Shown here: positions 35,607 through 44,606 of the stretch, one piece after another
How the letters are laid out: every line of letters begins with the position of its first letter
Numbering within the stretch: position 1 is the first letter of the stretch
NCBI RefSeq assembly: GCF_022662105.1
Contig: NZ_JAKMCP010000001.1
Coordinates: forward strand, 930,001 to 994,000
From: Aestuariivivens sediminis
Lineage (GTDB): Bacteria > Bacteroidota > Bacteroidia > Flavobacteriales > Flavobacteriaceae
DNA: 64,000 bases
Reading direction: 5' to 3'
Made by a program: the position numbers and the translations under genes
The notes under the pieces: generated by a model
Databases searched by the model: none
Told to the model about the DNA's origin: nothing
What the model saw: only the letters and a program-made list of their open reading frames with translations

Positions 35607-36749
35607 TTAATCATTTAAGTTTTGTGATTGTAGTTTTATTATAATATCAACAGGATTATCTGTTTGCACAATACGACCTCCAATAGTAATTACTTCATTT
35701 AATTGTGCATAATTGTCGGATTGAGGTGTGGTACTTGTATTTACATAGGCATTCCTGAAAATATACCATCCTTTGGAATGAACTTGTTGCTCCAGTGCAC
35801 TGTTATTAACATTAAACTGAAGCACATCAATATTAAAGCTATCATATTGGTTGAAGTCATTTTGATTTCTAACAATTGGCATAGGAATAATATCATTGTT
35901 ACCAACATGAATCATTTCTCTGATAACACTGAACTCTGAAGAGTAAAACAACACTTGTTTTAGCATGCCATACTGATTGACCAAAGTGTATACTTTATTA
36001 AATGACGCTTTTTGGTCTATATCCAAATCAATATATATCTTGCCTCTGGACAATTCTAAAACTTCTTTTAACAATGGAATTTTCTCAGTAGTTAACATTC
36101 CGTTATCCTTATACAGATTATACTGCTGAAGTTCTTGAATCGTATATTCACTTACTCTACCAGATCCATTTGTGGTCCTGTCTATGGTTTGATCATGCAT
36201 TAAAACCAACTCGCCATCTTTGGTTTGACGAACATCCAATTCAACCATAGCAATACCACTATGAATTGCATCCGTTATTGATTTTAAAGAATTCTCTGGG
36301 GCATCTAAATGATGTCCTCGATGTGCACAAACCATGATTTTTCCATTAAGAGCATTCAATTTATTTTTTAAGGAAGTTCTCCCGGAAATATCATTGGATA
36401 GCGATACCATCAATTCTTTTGACGCCGTATCTTCAGACTCCCCAGTTTTTGCGACAAGCTTTACTATAAAATCTCCTAACTTATTATAAGTATGCGTTGG
36501 GTTTTTTAAGGTAGATCCGGTCCCATCACCAAAGTCCCAATCAAAAGAGCTATTAGCTTCTATTCCAGTACTTTCATTAGTAAATTGAATATTTTCACCA
36601 ACTAAAGGATTATCTTCTGAAATACTAAAAGCGGCAACCGTATTTAATGTTCCACCGGTATCAATAGCATCATCATTCTTTGAACATGATGCTATTAATA
36701 AAACTGAAATACACGCTAATACCCTTATTTTAAAGAATGCCGTATTCAT
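35607..36749 (-). CDS. PKD-GDPD fusion lipoprotein, locus C
   Basis: A surface lipoprotein (LLIASCSKNDD) with a PKD domain (about 40-115, FDWDFGDGTGSTLKNPTHTY) joined to a GDPD domain (about 130-380). Active-site motifs: AHRGHHLDAPENSL, VELDVRQTKDGELVLMHD, TIDRTTNG and the end VQTDNPVDIIIK. It differs from the other GDPDs (HRGHH for HRGDW), so it may act on a different or larger substrate. I use the ATG at 36749, 5 bp after SusD; an ATG at 36764 would overlap SusD by 10 bp. Placed first after SusD, it is likely the outer-surface enzyme that feeds the SusCD pair. Confidence 0.88.
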   Translation of the reverse strand: MNTAFFKIRVLACISVLLIASCSKNDDAIDTGGTLNTVAAFSISEDNPLVGENIQFTNESTGIEANSSFDWDFGDGTGSTLKNPTHTYNKLGDFIVKLVAKTGESEDTASKELMVSLSNDISGRTSLKNKLNALNGKIMVCAHRGHHLDAPENSLKSITDAIHSGIAMVELDVRQTKDGELVLMHDQTIDRTTNGSGRVSEYTIQELQQYNLYKDNGMLTTEKIPLLKEVLELSRGKIYIDLDIDQKASFNKVYTLVNQYGMLKQVLFYSSEFSVIREMIHVGNNDIIPMPIVRNQNDFNQYDSFNIDVLQFNVNNSALEQQVHSKGWYIFRNAYVNTSTTPQSDNYAQLNEVITIGGRIVQTDNPVDIIIKLQSQNLND

Positions 36750-36754
36750 AATAT

Positions 36755-38497
36755 TTAATCCCAATTGGGATTTTGATCTAAATTTGGATTTAATAGAATA
36801 TCTCCAGATGGAATAGGATACAAGTAATCTCTCGATTCGTCAAACGCCTTTGTTCTGTCTGCAAAGGGCACTAAATTTCCATCGACTCCATTTGACAATG
36901 TGATTACCCCTCCTATTTCCAGGGTCTGCGGTGTATTAAAAGAAGTTGATCCTTGAAACAATTCAATATCAAAAGAGCCATTGCCATCCAAATCAAATTG
37001 TCCCAATCCGGAGAAATACATGCCATTGAAATGTTGTTCTAAAAGTTTACCATTTTTCCAACGCATCAAATCATCGTACCTAAACCCTTCTAGCACCAAT
37101 TCCACTCTGCGTTCTCTTCGAATTTCTAATATCACGCCAATATTTGAACCTGAAACATTTGAATATCTTGATTGTAAAACAGGGTCGGGTGAAGCATTAG
37201 CGTTAGCAAGATTTAAACCAGGCATGCCCACCCTTGCTCTTAATAGATTAATGGAAACATCTATATCTGCTTGTGTTAAAGTCCCCAACTCGGCCTTGGC
37301 TTCTGCAAAATTCAGCAATACTTCTCCAAATCTAAAGATTGGAATGTCCTGATATCCAGTTTGGAATCCATCTTGACTTTCGTCACTTATAAATTTGGCG
37401 ATTTGGTATCCACTTATTGACGCCGAAAAATCAGGCAAGACTGGACTGCCTGAACCAATTCTCGTGTACCCGGGTGTCCTTATGGTTTGCGCCATTCTAG
37501 GATCACGATTCTGAGATTCTTGAGAAAAATCAAAGGTTTCATATCCACTTTGTGAGGTAAATGGTGAACCGTCATTTAATAAGTAGGTATCAACAATGGA
37601 TTTCGTCAGTCCCACATCGCTTTGTGTTGGTGATGTAAAATAATAGTTGATATTATTAATGACATCCAAATCAATACTGTAACGTCTTGTAAGTATTATT
37701 TCATCTTCTTTGGCATCGTTGGAGGCAAACAAATCCCTGTAATCGATGTTTGGGTTTCCTGTTGAGTATAATCTGTAAGGCCCTTCATCCATAACCCGTT
37801 TTGCTGCTTGTTGTGCTAAATTCAGAAGTTCATCGGCACCTTGACCTCCATGATACTTCCTAAAGGTTCCTTCAAATAAGCAAACTCTAGATTTTAATGC
37901 TAAAGCAGTCCATTTATTGACTCGATCAGAAGACTTATCGGTATTGAGATTTGAAATTGCTCTATCTAAATCCTCAATAATCTTTTGTGTTATAAATTCC
38001 CGAGAATCTCTTGGTTTTAGAAGAAGTTCTGTATCATCACTTCCAATGACTTCGTCGTACCATGGCACATCTCCGAATCGCTTTAATTTATTGTAATAAA
38101 ACAAAGCCCTAAAGAAATAGGCCACACCACCATATTCCTGTTTAGCTACTTCGTCGGGAGACCGTTCATAGTTTTCAAAGAAAATATTGATTTTTCTGAG
38201 ATCTCCCCAACTCCAACCGCCGCTTCCAGCTTCGGCAGGAATTATTCGATTTCCCGTTTGCTCTAAGGGCACACCGTTAAATAATACATTGTCACTTAGG
38301 TTATCGCTTTCAATCACACCTCCAAACCCCGGTAAATCATTGTAAAAACTATTGGTATATAGTTCTAGATCTTGTGCAGTATTAAATGAGTTCTCTGGTG
38401 CAATCTCAGATAAAGGTGCTCTATCTAAGAAATCATCGTTACACCCTAAAAACAGAACTGCAATTATTAAAAAAGTTATAATTTTTTTCATTGTCAT
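36755..38497 (-). CDS. SusD/RagB-family outer-membrane lipoprotein, locus C
   Basis: A 580-residue SusD protein, larger than those of loci A and B. Lipobox LFLGC then NDDFLDRAPLSEI, TPR-like region (GGVAYFFRALFYYNKLKRFG), and the C-terminal signature EIRRERRVELVLEGFRYDDL with the usual ending YLYPIPSGDILLNPNLDQNP. It starts 4 bp after the SusC stop. It is the substrate-binding lid of the locus C transporter. Confidence 0.93.
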   Translation of the reverse strand: MTMKKIITFLIIAVLFLGCNDDFLDRAPLSEIAPENSFNTAQDLELYTNSFYNDLPGFGGVIESDNLSDNVLFNGVPLEQTGNRIIPAEAGSGGWSWGDLRKINIFFENYERSPDEVAKQEYGGVAYFFRALFYYNKLKRFGDVPWYDEVIGSDDTELLLKPRDSREFITQKIIEDLDRAISNLNTDKSSDRVNKWTALALKSRVCLFEGTFRKYHGGQGADELLNLAQQAAKRVMDEGPYRLYSTGNPNIDYRDLFASNDAKEDEIILTRRYSIDLDVINNINYYFTSPTQSDVGLTKSIVDTYLLNDGSPFTSQSGYETFDFSQESQNRDPRMAQTIRTPGYTRIGSGSPVLPDFSASISGYQIAKFISDESQDGFQTGYQDIPIFRFGEVLLNFAEAKAELGTLTQADIDVSINLLRARVGMPGLNLANANASPDPVLQSRYSNVSGSNIGVILEIRRERRVELVLEGFRYDDLMRWKNGKLLEQHFNGMYFSGLGQFDLDGNGSFDIELFQGSTSFNTPQTLEIGGVITLSNGVDGNLVPFADRTKAFDESRDYLYPIPSGDILLNPNLDQNPNWD

Positions 38498-38501
38498 TTT
38501 T

Positions 38502-41500
38502 TTAGAGTTTTATATCAAGTCCGAATACGTAGGTTTTGGTAAATGGATAATCATTTCCATTCCCTAATTGCTCAGGATCTACAGTACGATCAGGATTATT
38601 TTTATATAATGGAGAAAATGTGAATAAGTTGGTACCGGTAGCATATAGCCTTAAACTACTTATATGCAGTTTTTTTGAAATATTTTCAGGTAAAGTATAT
38701 CCAAACGTTATATTCTTTATTCTGAGATATGCTGCATTTTGGAGGTACTTATCTGAATTAACTCCCAACTGTGCCCCTTCATAAGGCCCGCCACGTTCTG
38801 CATATACTGCCAATCTGGGAAAATAGGCATTTGGGTTATCCGGTGTCCAAGAATTACTTTCTACACTTTTTGGATAAAAGTTTTGATACTGTCGCGCAAA
38901 TGGCCCCCAGAAAAACCCATTATCCGTTCCAGGATTCCAATCGCGTTGCATTATTCCTTGTGCAAATACGCTTAGGTCAAAACCTGCATAATCAGCCCCT
39001 AAAGTAATACCATAATTATATCTTGGATTACTATTACCAATGCGTTTTAAATCTCCCGGATTTGATAATGTCCTATCACCTGGGGTAATAGCTCCGTCTC
39101 CGTCTACATCCGTAAATTTAATATCACCAGCTACAGGATGATTAATCAGGTAGTTATTTTGAATTCTTTCATTAACTCTTGTCTGGTCTGCATGAGATAG
39201 GTATTCGTCATCGGTCTGAAAAAATCCTTCAACGGTATAACCCCAAATCTCACCCAATTCCTGACCAACATAAAATTGTTCAATGTCGCCATTCGGGTTG
39301 TCGAACTTTGTAATATGCGTTCTACTATCACCAAGGATAAAGCCAATGTTATACTGAAATGGTTTGTTTGCTATATTAAATTGGTCTTTCCACTTTAAAG
39401 AAAGTTCAAAACCTTTTGTACGTAAATCTGCTGCATTTTCATCTGGTTCATTAGCCCCAAACACCGAAGGTAATTGAGCTCCTTGCGTTAACATATCTTT
39501 GATATCTCTACGATACCAATCAAAAGTTGTTGTAAATCTATTATTAAAGGCTGCTATATCTATACCAAAATCTAAAGTCTCAGAAGTCTCCCATGTGAAA
39601 TTTGAGGAAACAGGATCTGGAGTAGATAAATAGTTTATCCTGCTACCATCTACGATATAATTACTTTGTCTAACGTCCAGAGTTGATATATAATCATAAG
39701 CACCTATGTTTTGGTTTCCAAGTGAACCGAATGATCCTCTTAATTTCACAGTGCCTATAAGGGGTTTTATCCCTGTCCAAAAGTCCTCTTCACTTAATTT
39801 CCATGCCACTGAAGTTGAAGGGAACAGACCCAGTCTGTTATCGACAGGAAATCGTGAAGACAAATCAAATCTGCCATTAAACTCAATTAAATATTTATCC
39901 AGCATATTATACTTTACCCTGAAAAACCCAGCTCTAATGGCCCATTCCTCCTCTGTTGAAGTAAGGAAAATATTATCCCCAGTTGCTAAATTGAAGGAAT
40001 TAAGATTCTCCGAAAGATTTCCATTTCTGCTTGCAATATTCCTTTTAAATGTATTCCATTCCTGATTATAACCCACTAAAGCAGAAAACGTGTGATCCTT
40101 TAATGGATTAAATGTGTAATCTGCATAAGCATTTACAGCTTGATAAAGTGTTCGGCGTTCCAATTCTTTATAAATTTGAGTATTCTCTTTGTATAAAGAA
40201 ACTCCCGCCCCATTTGGCTGATTTGTAAATGGTGTTGAAATGATTCTAACCCATTCGCTTTGGTTTCGATTTCTAAAACTGTAGTCCCCTTTAATTTCCA
40301 ACCCTTTTGCAAGTTTTAAGGCAACCGAGGTTGTATTAAACACTTCAAAATCATCTTCTTCCGCTCTACTTTTTCCATTCAAAATATCCGCAAATGTTCC
40401 ATCTGCAATATCTCTGTTGTTTGTATAAGCTCCTCTTATGATAAATGAACCATCCGGATTTCTAGGCAAATACAACGGTGATGCATGAAATGTATATTTT
40501 CTCCAATCTTCACTATTATCAGAGCCACTAACTCTTCTTGCATTAGTTGCGGGTTCAGAATAGTCTTTGTTAAAAACATTAATTGAATTCCCAACCGTTA
40601 ACCAATCATATGGCTTTGCTTCGATTTTAGCTCGAAGTGTATACGTATTGAGAACATCTTTATTGACTTTATAAATACCATCTCTTTTATAATATCTGCC
40701 GGATAGGTAAAAATTCATTTTTTCACTACCTCCTGAAAGACTCAAATTATGTTCAGCGGACATTTGTTGGTCACTAAACAAGGTGTTCCACCAATCGGTA
40801 TTCCCATAATGTACGTAACGCTCGGCCCCATTCACATCTTTAATTAAAACAGACGGAAGTGTTGGATCTAATCTCCTTGCTTCCAAATAAGCGTAGTCCT
40901 CTGCACCATAACCCAAATATGTACTGGTGTTTTCCAAAAGGCTTAATTTGTCACTTAAACGTGCCCACTCTAAACCGTCAGTAATAAAATTATCTGTTCT
41001 AATGGTAGGTGAACTCCAGCCATAATTTGTATTGTAGCTTATTCTAATGTCACCAGATCTTGCATTTTTCGTGGTAATCAAAATAACTCCAAATGCTGCC
41101 CTTGCACCATATATAGCAGCTGAGGCGGCATCCTTTAAAACGGAAATAGACGCGATATCTCTAGGGTTAATTCTATTAAGATTTCCTTGAACCCCGTCTA
41201 TCAAAATTAAAGGACTACCCCCATTAATAGACCCTATACCTCTAATATCAATATTAGCTTCTTCATTAATGCTTCCATTATCTAAGGTAATGTTTAGGTT
41301 AGGTGCCACTCCTTGTAAAATTTGACTTGTGTTTGGACCAATATTATTCTCTATTTGTTGAGAACTAATAGATTCAACTGCTCCTGTTAAATTCTCTTTT
41401 TTAACAGTGCCATACCCTACAACTACTATTTCATCCAATGCTGAAGCATCTTCTACAAGTGTAATATTCAGGTTTGTTTGTTCGCTTACCGGGATTGCCT

Positions 41501-42071
41501 GTGTTTTATATCCAATATATGAGATTACCAATATTGAATTTGCATCTTTTACATTTAATGTAAAAGCTCCATCAAAATCGGTTTGTGTGCCATTTGTAGT
41601 GCCTTTTTCTAAAATATTGGCTCCCGGTAGAGGTTGTCCATTTTCATCATGAACTTTTCCATTAACCTGAAGATCCTGATACTTATACGTGTTTGATTCC
41701 GCCACATTAGGCTCATTGATTACAATCACATTATTTTCAGAAAGGTTGAATTCAACACTACTATTGGACAATGTATAATCTAAAAGCTCTTTTAGCTCAA
41801 TAATCCCTTTTTTTAATTGGATTTTAGGGGCATCCTTGAACAATTCTTCAGGGTAAATAAAGCTAAAATCTGTTTGTTTGGTAATAATTTTAAATACCTG
41901 ATAAACAGAAACAATCTTATCTTTTTCAATTTTTATTTTCTCTTGGGAAAAGGTGTTAATTGAGTTAAAACCAAAAAGAGTGGTACACAATAAAAAGATA
42001 AATGTCTTCATAATAATCAGCAGGAGCCGTTTTCGAACATGAGAACAGCCGAGAATAAATTTAATTTGCAT
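38502..42071 (-). CDS. SusC/RagA TonB-dependent transporter with STN domain, locus C
   Basis: The largest of the three transporters (1189 residues). Signal segment after Met21 (MKTFIFLLCTTLFGF), STN domain (about 45-120), CarboxypepD_reg-like domain (about 138-205), DEIVVVGYG TonB-box-like motif, plug ending IYGARAAFGVILITTKNAR and a barrel ending ...YVFGLDIKL. The gene looks more A/T-rich than SusC genes of loci A and B by eye. Its leader (42087-42104) shares TAGTTTAGTT..ACATTA with locus B. Confidence 0.93.
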   Translation of the reverse strand: MQIKFILGCSHVRKRLLLIIMKTFIFLLCTTLFGFNSINTFSQEKIKIEKDKIVSVYQVFKIITKQTDFSFIYPEELFKDAPKIQLKKGIIELKELLDYTLSNSSVEFNLSENNVIVINEPNVAESNTYKYQDLQVNGKVHDENGQPLPGANILEKGTTNGTQTDFDGAFTLNVKDANSILVISYIGYKTQAIPVSEQTNLNITLVEDASALDEIVVVGYGTVKKENLTGAVESISSQQIENNIGPNTSQILQGVAPNLNITLDNGSINEEANIDIRGIGSINGGSPLILIDGVQGNLNRINPRDIASISVLKDAASAAIYGARAAFGVILITTKNARSGDIRISYNTNYGWSSPTIRTDNFITDGLEWARLSDKLSLLENTSTYLGYGAEDYAYLEARRLDPTLPSVLIKDVNGAERYVHYGNTDWWNTLFSDQQMSAEHNLSLSGGSEKMNFYLSGRYYKRDGIYKVNKDVLNTYTLRAKIEAKPYDWLTVGNSINVFNKDYSEPATNARRVSGSDNSEDWRKYTFHASPLYLPRNPDGSFIIRGAYTNNRDIADGTFADILNGKSRAEEDDFEVFNTTSVALKLAKGLEIKGDYSFRNRNQSEWVRIISTPFTNQPNGAGVSLYKENTQIYKELERRTLYQAVNAYADYTFNPLKDHTFSALVGYNQEWNTFKRNIASRNGNLSENLNSFNLATGDNIFLTSTEEEWAIRAGFFRVKYNMLDKYLIEFNGRFDLSSRFPVDNRLGLFPSTSVAWKLSEEDFWTGIKPLIGTVKLRGSFGSLGNQNIGAYDYISTLDVRQSNYIVDGSRINYLSTPDPVSSNFTWETSETLDFGIDIAAFNNRFTTTFDWYRRDIKDMLTQGAQLPSVFGANEPDENAADLRTKGFELSLKWKDQFNIANKPFQYNIGFILGDSRTHITKFDNPNGDIEQFYVGQELGEIWGYTVEGFFQTDDEYLSHADQTRVNERIQNNYLINHPVAGDIKFTDVDGDGAITPGDRTLSNPGDLKRIGNSNPRYNYGITLGADYAGFDLSVFAQGIMQRDWNPGTDNGFFWGPFARQYQNFYPKSVESNSWTPDNPNAYFPRLAVYAERGGPYEGAQLGVNSDKYLQNAAYLRIKNITFGYTLPENISKKLHISSLRLYATGTNLFTFSPLYKNNPDRTVDPEQLGNGNDYPFTKTYVFGLDIKL

Positions 42072-42124
42072 AAATTTGAATGGTGTTAGTTTAGTTAAAC
42101 ATTAAATTAATACACTACAAAAAG

Positions 42125-42169
42125 AAAGGGATGAAGTGAAACCGCAAATTTCAAGTGCTTTGTCCCTTT
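42125..42169 (-). terminator. Hairpin between FecR and SusC, locus C
   Basis: Arms AAAGGGA (42125-42131) and TCCCTTT (42163-42169) with further inner pairing (GAAGTGAAA with TTTCAAGTGCTTT). It starts one base after the FecR stop on the minus strand, and the stem is followed there by CTTTTT, as in an intrinsic terminator. It could lower read-through from FecR into SusC. Confidence 0.55.
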
Positions 42170-43345
42170 TTATCTTATAGCAATGGTTTTTTCGTTTATT
42201 TCATAGGCTTTGATTTTTCCATAGTTTTTAATAATATCAAGAATTTCGTTGATTTTTAATTTTCTTTTTAATAACCCATTGAACTTATTCTCTTCAACAG
42301 CTTTGTCTTCAAAAACAAAATTAATATCGTACCAACGTGAGAGTACTTTTGTAATTTCTTTCAAGGACATTCCTTCAAAAGTAAAAATCCCATCTTTCCA
42401 AGACACCTCATTGTACACATCAACCTCCTTAATGGTCGTTGTATGCGTTTGAAGATCAAAATCCAGCTGTTGATTAGGAACCAATCGTTGTTTACGTTCC
42501 GCAGGACCTACCAACACCTTGCCCTCCACCAGGGTGGTGTAAATATTGGTCTCGTCCTTATAGGCCTTAATGTTAAAGGCTGTACCCAATACCTCTACTT
42601 CCTGAGATGGATTCAACACTCTAAATTTGGCCCCCTTATGCGCAGTACTCGGAGATACCTCAAAATAGGCCTCACCATACACCAATTCCACTTCTCGTAT
42701 TTGACCCTCCATAAAATTTACCGGATATTTTAGTTGCGATTCGGAGTTCAACCACACTTTGGTACCATCGGACAGCTCTATAAAAAACTGCCCGCCTCTT
42801 GGTACCGTCAGATAATTAAAAACTAACTCAACTAAATTCTCATCCTTATTTTTATAAATGATTTCCTCGCCATTACTTGAGGCGTTTGGGGTTTGAATGG
42901 CATTCCCTTTTTCCAGGGCTATCTGGGAGCCATCCTCTAAAGTCAGTATGGCTTTATCGGTACCCGGTTCAATAACATGGGTATTCACTATGGCAGGGGC
43001 ACCACCATCCTCAACGGATGTCGTGAATAAATTATCCTTAAAGACATAAGCCGTAGCCAAAATACCCACCAGAATGGCGGCTGTTGCATATCTGTAAATC
43101 GATTGTGTTCTTAGCCTATAACGCCACGATTTTTCCTTACGAATCTGACTCAGTAACCGGTCCAGGGCATTTTTGGGGCTTGGATCATTCACACTGTAAA
43201 CAATGGCATAATTGGTATGCACATAATTTTCAAATTGTTTTTTATGGACCGGATCTTTTATCCATTCGGTTAGGATGTCCAAATCTTCTGCGGTTGCAGA
43301 ATTCGTGACATACCTGATAATTAATTTTTCAATTTTTGGAGTCAT
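42170..43345 (-). CDS. FecR-family anti-sigma factor, locus C
   Basis: 391 residues with the same layout as the locus B protein: sigma-binding N terminus (1-80), transmembrane helix (YATAAILVGILATAYVF), FecR domain and C-terminal transducer-interacting domain. From about residue 68 to 310 it is almost the same protein as locus B FecR, but residues 1-65 (MTPKIEKLIIRYVTNSATAE) and about 315-391 are clearly different. The differing ends are the parts that should meet the cognate sigma factor and SusC STN domain. Divergent from the sigma gene by 125 bp. Confidence 0.93.
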   Translation of the reverse strand: MTPKIEKLIIRYVTNSATAEDLDILTEWIKDPVHKKQFENYVHTNYAIVYSVNDPSPKNALDRLLSQIRKEKSWRYRLRTQSIYRYATAAILVGILATAYVFKDNLFTTSVEDGGAPAIVNTHVIEPGTDKAILTLEDGSQIALEKGNAIQTPNASSNGEEIIYKNKDENLVELVFNYLTVPRGGQFFIELSDGTKVWLNSESQLKYPVNFMEGQIREVELVYGEAYFEVSPSTAHKGAKFRVLNPSQEVEVLGTAFNIKAYKDETNIYTTLVEGKVLVGPAERKQRLVPNQQLDFDLQTHTTTIKEVDVYNEVSWKDGIFTFEGMSLKEITKVLSRWYDINFVFEDKAVEENKFNGLLKRKLKINEILDIIKNYGKIKAYEINEKTIAIR

Positions 43346-43470
43346 CTTTGAGTGCTTCGTTATTATTTATACAAATGAGAATGTCAGTACCCTCTATTTT
43401 TTTAAATAAAATTTTACTTTTTAATAAATTATTTATAACATTTACAACTTAATCCCTTCATTTTTAGATC

Positions 43471-44061
43471 ATGGCTTATAGCTATAAAGATAACGCACAA
43501 TTGATAAAGGATTTACAAAAAGGAAATGAATTGGCGTATACCTATTTGGTGAACACCTTTCATAAACCCCTTTTTATCTATGCCTTGAATTTGTGTAATG
43601 ATCATGATATGGCCGAAGATATTACACAAGATGTTTTCATTAAAACCTGGGAATTTCGTTTAAGGCTTAAAAGTGAGCGTAAGATTAAAAATTTTCTTTA
43701 CAAGATAGCGTATAACGAATTTGTTAATCTCTATCACAGAAAACAAATGACATCCGCATTGAATAAAATCTATATTGAAGCTTTGAATGAAGCGGTTGAT
43801 GATAGCCATGCTGCGTTATTGCCTCAAAAGATTGCTATTTTAAAAAGCGGCATTGAAGCCTTACCCCATAAATGTAAAGAAGTCTTTTTGCTGAGTAAAA
43901 AAGACGGGCTTACCAATGTTGAAATTTCAGAATACCTCAATATTTCCATGAAAACGGTCGAGGGCCATATCCGTAGAGCTTACCTTATATTACGCGAAGA
44001 GTTAGGGCAGAAATTGAAGGCCATTTTGTTTTTGTTGTTCGGGAGAACCGGAAAAATATAA
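43471..44061 (+). CDS. ECF RNA polymerase sigma-70 factor, locus C
   Basis: A 196-residue ECF sigma factor. Region 2: AYTYLVNTFHKPLFIYA and AEDITQDVFIKTWEF; region 4: LPHKCKEVFLLSKKDGLT and the helix-turn-helix NVEISEYLNISMKTVEGHI. It is similar to the locus B factor, less to that of locus A. ATG start with an A/T-rich leader. Expected to activate the locus C operon after signalling through SusC and FecR. Confidence 0.93.
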   Translation: MAYSYKDNAQLIKDLQKGNELAYTYLVNTFHKPLFIYALNLCNDHDMAEDITQDVFIKTWEFRLRLKSERKIKNFLYKIAYNEFVNLYHRKQMTSALNKIYIEALNEAVDDSHAALLPQKIAILKSGIEALPHKCKEVFLLSKKDGLTNVEISEYLNISMKTVEGHIRRAYLILREELGQKLKAILFLLFGRTGKI

Positions 44062-44285
44062 CTCTGTAATACGTCAGTCTTCAGGGGTTTTTAGAACGTG
44101 ATCCCTTGATCTATTCCCCATTAAAATCAGTTCCATTCTGGTTAAAGGCACACTTCAGGTGCTTCTCCGGAATATCTAATCTTTATTTTCAGGGCCCTGA
44201 TCTCCCTGTCGGCCATGGCCGGGGTTTGCAATAAAAAACGATATCCTCATCCGTTGTGTATTTTGATTTATTTGTTACAAATGAA

Positions 44286-44404
44286 TGTCAGTTCGAGTAA
44301 TTTTCGATAGAAAATTGTATCGAGAACACGAGTTTAAGAACTAAAATTTGATTCTCGATACTAATTTTACTCATTTTCAATCGTAAAATTCACTCGAATT
44401 GACA
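44286..44404. repeat. Palindromic intergenic repeat element, copy 2
   Basis: A 119-bp imperfect palindrome. Outer arms are TGTCAGTTCGAGTAATTTTC and CACTCGAATTGACA, inner arms TATCGAGAA and TTCTCGATA. It matches copy 1 (13741-13871) in reverse complement, including the ACAAATGAATG sequence just outside the left arm, which lies outside the right arm in copy 1. Confidence 0.75.
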
Positions 44405-44413
44405 AATTTTATT

Positions 44414-44446
44414 CAAAATGCACAACGCGTTACCCTCATCATTTTC
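44414..44446 (+). repeat. Short direct repeat flanking the palindromic element, copy 2
   Basis: Same block as 13892-13925 (CAAAATGCACAACGCGTTA onwards), same orientation, one base different. It marks the right side of the element in both copies. Confidence 0.75.
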
Positions 44447-44606
44447 CTGAAACTTCTCATAAACTAATGACACTTATTATTGATTACTTCGGTTAAAACC
44501 GTTATTTTTAAGATATCATTTTCCGGAGTTTTCAGGGTATACCAAACGCGTTAGCCTTGCTGATGCGTTTAAACCATACCCCGGTGAGCGCTTTTTAATT
44601 TAACAA

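Larger units (their letters stand above)
44062..44606. other. 545-bp intergenic region between sigma factor C and the JmjC-like gene
   Basis: No gene is visible. It contains palindromic repeat element copy 2 (44286-44404) and the short direct repeat copy 2 (44414-44446). The 220 bp before the element, from the sigma stop to 44285, have no structure I can name. The stretch 44450-44606 should hold the promoter of the JmjC-like gene; no convincing -33/-7 motif was found. Confidence 0.6.
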
